Below the pieces are notes generated by a model, which saw only the letters and a program-made list of their open reading frames with translations, had not been told where the DNA came from and ran no database searches. From Collinsella aerofaciens (GTDB lineage Bacteria; Actinomycetota; Coriobacteriia; Coriobacteriales; Coriobacteriaceae): 55,062 bases of DNA. Position 1 is the stretch's first letter. Each line of letters starts with the position of its first letter. Below are positions 24,236 through 32,793 of the stretch, one piece after another. Made by a program: the position numbers and the translations under genes. The stretch is taken from assembly GCF_902364355.1 (NCBI RefSeq), contig NZ_CABJDK010000009.1:1-55062 (forward strand). The letters run 5' to 3'.

Positions 24236-24787
24236 ATGACGTGCTCTTTGGTGGTTAACAGCAAGAGCGGTAATACCAGGATGGTTTCGGGCGCGATTAA
24301 GCGCGCTCTGCAGGCTGCGGGCGTTGAGTTTGTCCACGCCGCGGCGTTGAGCGACGATGCGGATGCAGATCAGGTTGCGCTCGAGGCGCAGGGCGCCTGC
24401 GCGGCCGACATGGTGCTCGTCGGTTTTTGGTGCGACAAGGGCGCGTGCACGCCTTCGGTCGCGGCGTTGCTCTCCGCCTTGCACGGCAAGCGCGTGTTCC
24501 TGTTTGGCACCTGCGGCTTTGGCGCCGATCAGAGCTATTACCAGCAGATTATCGATCGCGTGACCTCCAATTTGGCCAATGATGCCGAGCTTGCGGGCTG
24601 GGCGATGTGCCAGGGCAAGATGGGCCCTGCGGTCAAGCAGCGCTACGAGGCCATGCTCGAGCAAGATCCCGACAACGCCCGCGCTAAGATGCTTCTCGAC
24701 AACTGGGTTGCCGCAAAGGATCACCCCACCAAGGAAGATCTGGATAACATGGCTACAGCCGCCAAAAAGGCCGTGCTGGGGGAGTAG
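24236..24787 (+). CDS. Flavodoxin-like protein
   Basis: 183 residues with a flavodoxin fold. The N-terminal beta strand and phosphate-binding loop read SLVVNSKSGNTRMVSGAI (compare the T/SxTGNT loop). Later strands are MVLVGFWCDKGACTPSV and KRVFLFGTCGFG, where the aromatic loop region would bind FMN. ATG 24236 is 10 bases after GAGG (24222-24225), and an in-frame GTG at 24230 is four bases after it; ATG is preferred. Proteins of this type include electron carriers and BilS-like partners of flavin reductases, but no such partner is adjacent. It is transcribed alone and followed by a nested inverted-repeat terminator. Confidence 0.8.
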   Translation: MTCSLVVNSKSGNTRMVSGAIKRALQAAGVEFVHAAALSDDADADQVALEAQGACAADMVLVGFWCDKGACTPSVAALLSALHGKRVFLFGTCGFGADQSYYQQIIDRVTSNLANDAELAGWAMCQGKMGPAVKQRYEAMLEQDPDNARAKMLLDNWVAAKDHPTKEDLDNMATAAKKAVLGE

Positions 24788-24830
24788 CTCCCATCGCTGA
24801 CGGCGGTCGGTCCATCTTTCTAAATGAAAC

Positions 24831-24957
24831 GTCCTCCCGGGCGTCGGGGCACGAAGTTCCCTGCTCTACAGTCCTGCGCAAGACGAAGGCCACATTAAGT
24901 GGCCTTCTTTGCGTGCGGAACTCGCGATGAACTTCGTGCCCCGCCGTCCGGGAGGAC
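24831..24957. repeat. Long inverted repeat enclosing a terminator (after the flavodoxin-like gene)
   Basis: Outer arms 24831-24859 and 24929-24957 are complementary at 27 of 29 positions; they contain GGGGCACGAAGTTC. Nested inside is the hairpin AAGGCCAC (24886-24893) / GTGGCCTT (24899-24906) followed by CTTTGCG. Overall length and layout match the element after ilvE (7398-7520). The hairpin AAGGCCAC-n5-GTGGCCTT recurs at 30130-30150 on the far side of the repeat-flanked gene. Confidence 0.85.
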
Positions 24958-25012
24958 GCCTCTTTATTGATGGGAGGCCTGATAGGTCGATGGTTCCGTG
25001 CCCGGATGCGTC

Positions 25013-25467
25013 CAAAGTGGGACGGGCTTTCCGGATGGGCAGGCTTTCGAAAAATGCGTCCCGGAATTTGCCTTTGGAATGGGACGTAGTTTCCCGTTGA
25101 GGTGCTTTGCGGAAAGTGCATCCCACTCTGGGCGGTCGAAGTGGGACACACTTTCCCAAAGGCGCTCCAACGGGAAATTGCGTCCCATTATTCGGTCAAG
25201 AAACGGGATGCATTTTCCCAATGAGAGCAAAACCGGAAAATGCATCCCACAATCAGCCCTCAAAGTGGGACGCCGTTTCCCAATGAGGCTCAAGCGGAAA
25301 ATGCATCCCGGAATTTGCGCTCAAAGTGGGATGCGGTTTCCGGTTGAGGGTCTAAGGGGAAAGTGCGTCCCAGAATCGACGCTTGAAATGGGATGCAGTT
25401 TCCCGATGAGGCACTCGACGGAAAATACATCCCAGAAATGGCCTTTGAGCTGGGATAAGATTTCCGC
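25013..25467. repeat. Left phased array of alternating inverted 15-mers
   Basis: A unit of about 62 bp is repeated more than seven times. Each unit has a 15-mer close to TGGGACGCACTTTCC and, 31 bases later, its inverse close to GGAAAATGCATCCCA. TGGGA-type arms start at 25018, 25080, 25142, 25204, 25266, 25327, 25389 and 25451. GGAAA-type arms start at about 25049, 25111, 25173, 25235, 25296, 25358 and 25420. Neighbouring arms can pair; 25205-25219 with 25235-25248 is a perfect 14-bp pair. The bases between arms are also similar from unit to unit (AATGAGGCTCAA type). No reading frame is conserved. Confidence 0.9.
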
Positions 25468-25480
25468 GGCATCTCGGATT

Positions 25481-25560
25481 CTCAAAAATGAGACACGCCG
25501 TTGGCGAAAATGAGACACGTGATATCGGGCATCGGACGTATCATTTGCAAAAATGAGTCC
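25481..25560 (+). repeat. Short direct repeats just before the LANTG protein gene
   Basis: AAAAATGAGACACG (25484-25497) and AAAATGAGACACG (25507-25519) are 22 bases apart. A third partial copy, AAAAATGAG, is at 25549-25557. They lie between the left array and the gene start and could be regulatory sites. Confidence 0.5.
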
Positions 25561-25588
25561 ACTCCACTCGAGTAAAGCGAGGTCCCTC

Positions 25589-28500
25589 ATGTACGTTCCA
25601 CACCCCCGTATCCGTAGGCTGTCGAAAATCCCGCTTGTTGGGACGGCGGCGCTTGCTGCGTTGATCGCCACGAGCGTCGCCTGCTTCACGGCCACGCCCC
25701 AGGTTGCCCAGGCGGCAGACGCGCCCGCAATCACCGATATGACCGAGCAGGATTATCAAGCCCTGGGTCTGGGCACGAGCGAGGACATTCCGGCCGATAC
25801 CGTTGGCCCCTATTCCACTGATACCCCCACGACGTTTGCCACGCGCAGCGAGGTCTATATGGCAGCTAACGGTAGCCATGGCAATCGCTACACTCTGCGC
25901 GACAAGCTCGAGAACGTCGAGCGCGGTGACATTGGCGGCAGCAGCAAACTCACCGATGGCTATGGAAGTGTGTGGGGCGCCGCAAAGTTCTGGCAAAACG
26001 TCAACAACTTCGATACGAACAGCGGTCTCTACAAGCATAGCGACTACGGTGGCGGCACCTGGTCGTACCTAAGCAACAATGAGTCCTCAACAGTACTCGC
26101 CAACGACAACAACGGTTTCTCGGGCATTCACGCCACGAGTGTTGAGTTCTGCAGCGACGCCAGCATGGGCAAAAAGAGCCGCGTTGCCGAGCTCCGTGCC
26201 TACGGCGACAGTTCCTCCACGACGATTGACGGCAAGTCATACGCCGGAAAGGTTGAGCTGGTCCTCTACTCGTTTAGCAACGGGCGTACGCGCACTCTCG
26301 ACACACACCTGCCGGTGACGGTCAACACTAATATGATGTACGAAGGCCGTTTTAAGTACCTGGATGCCGGTTACCTGCAAGAGCACGACGCCGTCTTTGA
26401 TGTCGAGGCGGGCGATGTCGATGGCGACGGCGTCGACGAGCTTTTTGTCTACGCGGGCTGCTATGTCGACGAGAACGGCGTGCGCAAGGCTGTAGTCGAC
26501 ATGTATGACTTGGAGGGCGGCAACTGGAAGCAAAGCGTCGTCAAGATCGATGCCGGTAACGCCGCGGACTACACCACGCACAACAAGGGCGGGAACGACT
26601 CCTGGACGCAGCTTCAGTCAGCTCCTGTCGTTTCGCTAGCGGCCGGCGACCTCGATCGCGATTTTTGCGATGACCTCGCCATCGTGGTCTCGGCACCCTA
26701 CGGCAAGAAGAATATTGATAAGTCGACGCATTGCGAGCTGTTTTCGTGGGATGCATCCAAGGGTGCGCTCGTCCATGTCGATGCTCTGGGCGACGCGGGC
26801 GCAATCTCCCTCTCCGCGAACGGCAAGACCATGGTCGCTGCGAATGCGACGTTCGGCACGTTTGCCGCCTACGATGAAGAAGGAAAGAAGACGGGTGAAA
26901 CCGTCACGGGCCTTATTCTTGCGGGCTATGACTGGCAACGCAGCGCTTTTGATTACGGCGCTTCTGACGGCAGCAAGGGGCTGTACGGCGCGCTGTACCG
27001 CTACGCGTATTATGACTCGGAGTCTGGCGAGTTCAAGCTTTCCGATTGCAAGGAATGCAGAGACGGGCTCCTCGCCTCCTATGGGCTGATGCATGTGCCC
27101 AACAGCGCATGGAAGGATAGCGCTCAGGATAAGCGCTATCCGTGCACCTTGGCGCCTATTGCCCTTGCCACTGCCAACCTTGACGGCCTGTCCGAGCAGC
27201 TGGCGGTCGACGAGGTGCTCGTGGGCGGCGATGTGTTCCGCGACTTTGCCTGCAACACGGCACAGAGCGGGGCTCAGGGCTTGGGGTCCATGGTCGGAAC
27301 CATGAGCATGAGCGGTCAGCAATACAACAGCAGCAACAAGCATGACCACAAGGGTATAGAGCAGGTGTGGATCAGCGACGTCAAGGCGGGCAGCGTCTCG
27401 GGTTCGGACCGCTATAACGAGAGCTTTATCGCCGTGGTGGGCAAGCACCGCGACGAGGACCTGCGCAAGAACGATGACTACTATTGGATGACCGCCTCGC
27501 ATTTTTCGCTCGACGAGAACGGAAAGGTGCGCCGCGGCGAGGAGCAGGTGATTAGCGAGAGCAACCGTCGCGGCACTACCTATGGCACATTTATCTCGCT
27601 CGCGCTGCCCGATGTCGACAACGACAGCGTCAAGATCACGTACAAGGACCGCTACAAGGTCTATACCAACCCGCGCGTGCTTGCCGTGCTGCAGGATGCG
27701 CCCTATGTTGAGGATCTGGAGCAGGCATACGGCTATCTGGTGTTGGGCGGCACGTCATACGGAGAGGAAAAGGGCACGGGGACATCCCAGGGCTATACCA
27801 TTGGCGCCGAGTTGGGCGTTGCCGTCGAGGTGCAGACCGGTCCGCCCCTGGTCGCGATGAATGCTTCAGTCGATTTTGCCGCCGAGGGATGCTATGACTA
27901 CCGGAGCGAGCGCACGGTCAGCGCAAGCGTAAGCTATGAGTCGCATGCCGGCGAGGGTGACAAGGCCGTGCTCTACACGATTCCGATGGTCTATTACGAG
28001 TATGAGATCGAAAATGAGGAAACTGGTGGCAAGGGCGTGATGGCGGCGCCCGTGTCGCTCGGCGCGCAGACCTCGGTCGTTAATGTCGAGGCCTATGACC
28101 GCATTGCCAAACAGCACAATATGACGCCGCTCAGCTACTTTTTGACCAACCGGTCGGGAGAACCCGGAACCTATCAAACGACGCTCAACGGCGAGACTCC
28201 CATTGGGGATTCCTTTGGCCTGGGCAAGCCTGGCGTAACGCGCGCCTACACGCACGATGGGTTTAACGGCGCCGCCGCGCAGTCGGGGGCGAGCATTGAG
28301 CAGACCATCGAAGTCGAGGAGGGCAAGGAGCAGGAGCTCGAGCTCGGCTTGACGCTGAACGGCAGCGTTGTCATGGGCGCGAAGCTCGCAAAGCACGAGT
28401 TGTTTGGCGGCCTGTGCTTTGGTGCCAACGCCGGCTTTACTACGGGTAACTCCTCGAGTGAATCGACCGAATACGGCGGCACCGTCGACAACCTGCCCGA

Positions 28501-29677
28501 GGCCGCGCAGGGCAAGTACGGTTTTGTGCGGCGTCTGGGCGTCAACGCGGTGGATGTCGACAAGTTCGAGGCAGACTCGGGCGACAAGCTCGGCACCAAG
28601 GACACCGACCAGTTCTGGATCGTGGGCTATGACGTTAAGGACGTCGAGATGCCCGAAGCGCCGGCCGTGACGGGCTTTACGGCAAACGCCGTCGATTCGA
28701 CCAGCGTTACGTTTAGCTGGGACGATGTACTCGCAAACAAGAGTGGCTTTAGCTACGGCGTGGGCATGCTGCAGAGCAATGCGGCGGATGCGGTCGTCAA
28801 TAGCTGGAAGATTGCCGACAACACGCAGACCTCGCTCAAGTGGGATGGGCTGCAGCCCAATACGGAGTATCGATTCGCCATCGCCGCCGTTAAGAATGGA
28901 TCCACGACCGAAACAGGTATTCGCTCGGCAATCATCACAGTCAAGACCATGCCCGATGGCATGACGATGACCGTGAGCGGACCTGCGGCGGATACTGCGG
29001 AGGGGTCGGATCTTGGATACGACTCTTCGGTTGAGCGCACGGCGGGAAGCCACCTGACGCTCTCGGCGATTGGCCATGTGAAGCAACTCGGTGCCGACGA
29101 TAGCGAAACAGGGCTGGCACCGACCTATATGTGGTACCGCAAGGGCCGCGGCGAGACAGAGTTTAAGCTCGTGGGTGCCGATGGCAACCTCGCGGCTGGA
29201 ACGGCCTCAAAGCTCGAGATTGACCTGACCGCAGACGATGACGGTGCGCAGTATTACTGCCACGTGGGATACAGCGACGTGGGCCTCGACACCGGCACGA
29301 CGCTCGTGAATATCGAGGCCGAGGAGACGGCGCCCACAACGGTGAACGCCACCCCGATCCGCACGCGCCGCCTGTTCTCACAGGCAAGTGCGGGCGCCAA
29401 GAAGTTCCTGGACCATACGCTGGTAAACACCGCCGGCCCAACCGATTCCGAAGGCTCAAAGGACCCCGAGACTCCTGAGACCCCGACGAACCCGGACAAG
29501 CCCAAGTCCGACAACGGAGCTAAGACCGACACCAAGGTCAAGACTACGACCACAGCGAAGAACCTCGCAAACACCGGCGACCAAACATTCGCCCTAGTCG
29601 CCACCGCAGCAGCAGCGGGAGCAACGCTCGTAGTGATAGCCCTCATCATGCTGATCAAGCGCCGCAAGACCCACTAG
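25589..29677 (+). CDS. Large secreted LANTG-anchored protein with FG-GAP-like, FN3 and Ig-like regions
   Basis: 1,362 residues from ATG 25589, six bases after GCGAGG (25577-25582). A signal peptide (LVGTAALAALIATSVACF, cleavage near AQAAD) leads into a region with calcium-binding FG-GAP/VCBS-type motifs (GDVDGDGVDELFVYAG at about 275; AGDLDRDFCDDLAIVVSA at about 352). The central part, about 400-1000, includes a Gly/Ser/Thr-rich beta-like segment (VSASVSYESHAGEGDKAVLYT) and is not recognised. A fibronectin type III domain lies at about 1020-1115, an Ig-like domain (YYCHVGYSD) at about 1130-1240, then a Pro/Lys linker and LANTG (1326-1330), helix, KRRKTH. It is wall-anchored, probably in ligand binding. 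Repeat arrays flank it on both sides, which is unusual for a single gene. Confidence 0.85.
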   Translation: MYVPHPRIRRLSKIPLVGTAALAALIATSVACFTATPQVAQAADAPAITDMTEQDYQALGLGTSEDIPADTVGPYSTDTPTTFATRSEVYMAANGSHGNRYTLRDKLENVERGDIGGSSKLTDGYGSVWGAAKFWQNVNNFDTNSGLYKHSDYGGGTWSYLSNNESSTVLANDNNGFSGIHATSVEFCSDASMGKKSRVAELRAYGDSSSTTIDGKSYAGKVELVLYSFSNGRTRTLDTHLPVTVNTNMMYEGRFKYLDAGYLQEHDAVFDVEAGDVDGDGVDELFVYAGCYVDENGVRKAVVDMYDLEGGNWKQSVVKIDAGNAADYTTHNKGGNDSWTQLQSAPVVSLAAGDLDRDFCDDLAIVVSAPYGKKNIDKSTHCELFSWDASKGALVHVDALGDAGAISLSANGKTMVAANATFGTFAAYDEEGKKTGETVTGLILAGYDWQRSAFDYGASDGSKGLYGALYRYAYYDSESGEFKLSDCKECRDGLLASYGLMHVPNSAWKDSAQDKRYPCTLAPIALATANLDGLSEQLAVDEVLVGGDVFRDFACNTAQSGAQGLGSMVGTMSMSGQQYNSSNKHDHKGIEQVWISDVKAGSVSGSDRYNESFIAVVGKHRDEDLRKNDDYYWMTASHFSLDENGKVRRGEEQVISESNRRGTTYGTFISLALPDVDNDSVKITYKDRYKVYTNPRVLAVLQDAPYVEDLEQAYGYLVLGGTSYGEEKGTGTSQGYTIGAELGVAVEVQTGPPLVAMNASVDFAAEGCYDYRSERTVSASVSYESHAGEGDKAVLYTIPMVYYEYEIENEETGGKGVMAAPVSLGAQTSVVNVEAYDRIAKQHNMTPLSYFLTNRSGEPGTYQTTLNGETPIGDSFGLGKPGVTRAYTHDGFNGAAAQSGASIEQTIEVEEGKEQELELGLTLNGSVVMGAKLAKHELFGGLCFGANAGFTTGNSSSESTEYGGTVDNLPEAAQGKYGFVRRLGVNAVDVDKFEADSGDKLGTKDTDQFWIVGYDVKDVEMPEAPAVTGFTANAVDSTSVTFSWDDVLANKSGFSYGVGMLQSNAADAVVNSWKIADNTQTSLKWDGLQPNTEYRFAIAAVKNGSTTETGIRSAIITVKTMPDGMTMTVSGPAADTAEGSDLGYDSSVERTAGSHLTLSAIGHVKQLGADDSETGLAPTYMWYRKGRGETEFKLVGADGNLAAGTASKLEIDLTADDDGAQYYCHVGYSDVGLDTGTTLVNIEAEETAPTTVNATPIRTRRLFSQASAGAKKFLDHTLVNTAGPTDSEGSKDPETPETPTNPDKPKSDNGAKTDTKVKTTTTAKNLANTGDQTFALVATAAAAGATLVVIALIMLIKRRKTH

Positions 29678-29702
29678 TAGCCAGTCGAACATATCGACAA
29701 CC

Positions 29703-29744
29703 CAAAAACCCGGGTAGCCAAAAAACAGGCCACCCGGGTTTTCT
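29703..29744 (+). terminator. Terminator of the LANTG protein gene
   Basis: AAAACCCGGGT (29704-29714) pairs with ACCCGGGTTTT (29732-29742) around an A-rich loop; T-rich sequence follows. Confidence 0.8.
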
Positions 29745-29764
29745 GTTGAGTGGAGACTCCGCAA

Positions 29765-30121
29765 GCGGAAACTGCATCCCACAATTAGCGCCCGGAACGA
29801 GACACATTTTCCGTCAAGCCCTCATCCGGAAAATCCATCCCAGTTTGAGCGCCCAGACCGGGACGCACTTTCCCAAAGGGTCCTCAACGGGAAACTGCGT
29901 CCCATAATTAGGCCGAGAAATGGGATGAACTTTCCCAATGAGAGCCAACCGGAAACCACGTCCCAGAATCAGCCCCCAAAGTGGGACGCACTTTCCCAAC
30001 GAGCCTCAACCGGAAAATACATCCCGGAATCCAGCTGAATAGTGGGACACACTTTCCCAATCGGGTCCCAAGCGGAAACTGCATCCCATTCCGGACGTGA
30101 ATTCTGGGACACGGTTTCCGG
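29765..30121. repeat. Right phased array of alternating inverted 15-mers
   Basis: The same unit as at 25013-25467. GGAAA-type arms start at 29767, 29828, 29890, 29951, 30012 and 30074. TGGGA-type arms start at about 29798, 29859, 29921, 29982, 30043 and 30105. Spacing between successive arms is 30-32 bases. The array begins about 85 bases after the LANTG gene stop codon and ends at a terminator. Confidence 0.9.
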
Positions 30122-30123
30122 AT

Positions 30124-30150
30124 GCAAAAAAGGCCACAAGACGTGGCCTT
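30124..30150 (-). terminator. Terminator of the LtaS-type gene
   Basis: AAGGCCAC (30130-30137) pairs with GTGGCCTT (30143-30150). Read on the minus strand it is followed by a run of six T. A second inverted repeat (GTCTGTCCG, 30209-30217, with CGGACAGAC, about 30243-30251) encloses GAGCAGGGAAC, the complement of GTTCCCTGCTC found in the left element (24857-24867). Confidence 0.7.
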
Positions 30151-30279
30151 CGACTTATATATGTTCAGCGGATACCCCTATGACAAGCCGCGCTCCAACA
30201 ACATGGCGTCTGTCCGAGCAGGGAACCTTATATGCCTCCGCCCGGACAGACGTTTCAGTTATGAACTCGCAGCTAGCCG

Positions 30280-32580
30280 TTATTTAATCTTGGTCGTACC
30301 CGGCGCCAGGTTGGGGTCGGTCTCGTTGGCCTCGGTCTGGAAATGCTCGGTGTAGACGTTCTTGCCGTCGCGGAACATCTCGTAATACTGCATCTTGGCG
30401 TAATCCTCGCGCGCCTTGGTGGCGGCTGCTGCGGCGGCGTCGTCACCGGTGACGTTGGAGGAGAGTGCCCAGCGCAGGCTGGCGTCCTCGTAGCCCACCG
30501 AGTTGATGGCGGGCAGCGACTCGCGCAGCGTCATGTGCGCTTTCTGGTAGTCGGTCAGCGGTGCGCCGATCAGCTGCATGAGCTGGGTAGACAGGTAGTT
30601 GGTGGACAGGTCGTCGGTCTCACTCGTCTGGTCGCAACCGGCAACGTCGTAGTTAGCCCAAATGATGTAGTCGGTCTGCCACAAGCGCTCCTGATGGGTG
30701 GCATCGTCCTCGCCGGTAAACCACTTATCGTTGAACTTAGACGGGAAGAACGGCTGGTGGTCGCCCCAGAACACCACGACCACCTTACGGTCGAGCTTGC
30801 TCAGGGCGTTGAGGAAGTAGCGCAGCGCCTGATCGGACTGCTCGATGCACGAGACATACTCGTCGACATCGGAGAGCGTGCCGTCCTCGACGGTCTTGGC
30901 GTCCAGGTCGGTCGTGTCGATGTTCAGGTGCATCTGCTTGTCGACCGGCAGCAGGCCCGTGTCGTAGCCCGAGTGGTTCTGCATGGTCACGTCGAAGATG
31001 AACTGCGGATCGGCGTTCTGGTCGAGCAGCTCAAGAATCTTGTCGTAGGTTGCCTGGTCGGTCACCATGCCGCGCAGGGTATCGGCGCCTTGGAAATCGT
31101 TGATGGACAGGAACTGGTCAAAGCCAAAGTCCTTGTAGACGTTCTCGCGGTTCCAGTTGGTCGCGTGGTTGGGGTGCATGGCCGTGGTGGAATAGCCGAG
31201 CGATTTGAACTGCTCTGCCAGATTCCCGGTCGTTTCCATGTTGTAGATGGTGTAGGGGTACACGCCCGAGCCCAGGTTGGCCATGGAGTTGCCGGTCATA
31301 AACTCAAACTCGGTATTGGCCGTACCGCCGCCGTAGGCGCTCACATAGAGCTTGCCGCGGCTGAGGCAGTTGGACAGGCTCTTAAAGTACTGCGGACCCT
31401 CGTAGCCGGCGCGCATGTTCTGGTAGATCGACAGATCCGAGAACGTCTCGTTCATGATGGCGATGACCGTGGGCTTCTCGCTGTCGAACTGCTCCTGGGC
31501 GGCGGCGCGCTCGTCGCTCTTGGCCGCGTCGGACTTGTCGTAGGCCTTGGCGTACTTTTTGAGCGTGGCCTTGGCATCGTCGACGGAGTAGTCGGCGGGT
31601 TTGGGCGGCTTGATGGACTGCGCCGCACTAATAAAGGCAGGCAGGTAGCCCTCGCGCCAGTAGCTCTCGAGCGGACGCCAGGTGTAGACGGTGATGCCGA
31701 GGGTGTTGTAGTAGTCAATGAGCGTGACATGCGCGGTCACGCCGCCCAGGCATAGCACCGCCACGAGCAGGTTGGTGAGCAGCATGCGCTTGGCGTTGGC
31801 GGCGCCCTTCTGGCGGTGCGGTGCCACCAGGCCGGCGTACTCGCACAGCAGCATGGCGATGGCGGTAAAGCCCATGGACAGCACGCAGAACAGCGAGATG
31901 GAGAAGGTGTAGCCGTTGCCGGCGACCGCGGCGGCGGTGGAGATGGCCGAAAGGTCGCCCGGCTGGATGGGCATGGATTTAAACGTGATGACGAAGAACT
32001 CGGCAATGCCCAGGATAAAGAGGGCAAAGGCCAGGACGGCGGGGGCTGCGCCGTGGCGCTGGAACAGGAAGAACAAGCCGGCCATGAGCGTGGTGATGAT
32101 GGCCCACTCGAGCAGGATACACAGGGGGTAGACCCAGGTAAAGTCGTGGTTGGACGAGACCTCCATGCCCAGCAGCGCAAAGACGCCGGCGAGCAGCAGG
32201 CACAGGACGGCGGCGACGAGCGGTTTGCCCACAAAGGCGCCGCGCAGGCGAGCGAGCTTGCCGGTGGGGGCGGGGGCGTCGGGCTCGGCGAACGCAAAGA
32301 CGCGCGGGGCGATGCGGTCGCGGGCGATGCTGGCCCAAGCGCATCCGGTGAGGATGGCGTTGGTCAGGATGAGCATCACAAAGGCGAGCGGCTCGTTTTG
32401 GGCGACGAGGCCAATGGCACCCCAAATGGTCAAAAAGAGCTGGAACAGGCCGAAGGCGACGCTCCACCCAAGAGCGCTTTTGGCAACGGTGCCCGACTGA
32501 GCGCGAATGGCCTTGGCCTCGCGCAAGACAAGGTAGACGGTCGCCGCAAGACCGACGAGCGAGATGGCGGCAGCGAACAT
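30280..32580 (-). CDS. LtaS-type membrane sulfatase-fold phosphoglycerol transferase
   Basis: 766 residues from ATG 32580, seven bases after GAGGAG; an upstream in-frame GTG (32595) overlaps that site. The first 270 residues carry about seven membrane helices. The rest is an extracellular alkaline-phosphatase/sulfatase-fold domain. Family landmarks are IAIMNETFSDLS (metal-binding Glu), YGGGTANTEFEFMTGNS with the nucleophilic Thr at about 420, TTAMHPNHATNWNRE, and VVFWGDHQP (metal-binding Asp-His). LtaS-type enzymes transfer glycerol phosphate from phosphatidylglycerol to build lipoteichoic-acid-like chains. Whether this organism makes such a polymer is not shown here. The gene is longer at the C-terminus than staphylococcal LtaS, with about 90 polar residues. 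It is monocistronic. Confidence 0.88.
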   Translation of the reverse strand: MFAAAISLVGLAATVYLVLREAKAIRAQSGTVAKSALGWSVAFGLFQLFLTIWGAIGLVAQNEPLAFVMLILTNAILTGCAWASIARDRIAPRVFAFAEPDAPAPTGKLARLRGAFVGKPLVAAVLCLLLAGVFALLGMEVSSNHDFTWVYPLCILLEWAIITTLMAGLFFLFQRHGAAPAVLAFALFILGIAEFFVITFKSMPIQPGDLSAISTAAAVAGNGYTFSISLFCVLSMGFTAIAMLLCEYAGLVAPHRQKGAANAKRMLLTNLLVAVLCLGGVTAHVTLIDYYNTLGITVYTWRPLESYWREGYLPAFISAAQSIKPPKPADYSVDDAKATLKKYAKAYDKSDAAKSDERAAAQEQFDSEKPTVIAIMNETFSDLSIYQNMRAGYEGPQYFKSLSNCLSRGKLYVSAYGGGTANTEFEFMTGNSMANLGSGVYPYTIYNMETTGNLAEQFKSLGYSTTAMHPNHATNWNRENVYKDFGFDQFLSINDFQGADTLRGMVTDQATYDKILELLDQNADPQFIFDVTMQNHSGYDTGLLPVDKQMHLNIDTTDLDAKTVEDGTLSDVDEYVSCIEQSDQALRYFLNALSKLDRKVVVVFWGDHQPFFPSKFNDKWFTGEDDATHQERLWQTDYIIWANYDVAGCDQTSETDDLSTNYLSTQLMQLIGAPLTDYQKAHMTLRESLPAINSVGYEDASLRWALSSNVTGDDAAAAAATKAREDYAKMQYYEMFRDGKNVYTEHFQTEANETDPNLAPGTTKIK

Positions 32581-32793
32581 GCTGAGACTCCTCACAAACT
32601 AAAACCTACGAAAGCGGGGGTTTACCCGATTGTTACCAAGATATGCGCCGCATTTGGTGACTGCGCACAACAACCAGCCATAATAACGCGCGTGCGTGGC
32701 GGTGTTGCGCAATGTAGCGGCGACCTGCGCGATAATGGACGGGAATTACACGGAAACGTAAAGGCTTCTTAAAGAATTAGCGAGGATGAGGCG

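Noticed and set aside
25013..25467. CRISPR array
   Set aside because: Spacing of about 31 bases looks CRISPR-like, but the repeats alternate in orientation, are only 15 bp and degenerate, the intervening bases resemble each other, and there are no cas genes.
30042..30355. Small plus-strand ORFs between the right array and the LtaS-type gene
   Set aside because: They cross the repeat array and the terminator of the LtaS-type gene and have no coding signals.
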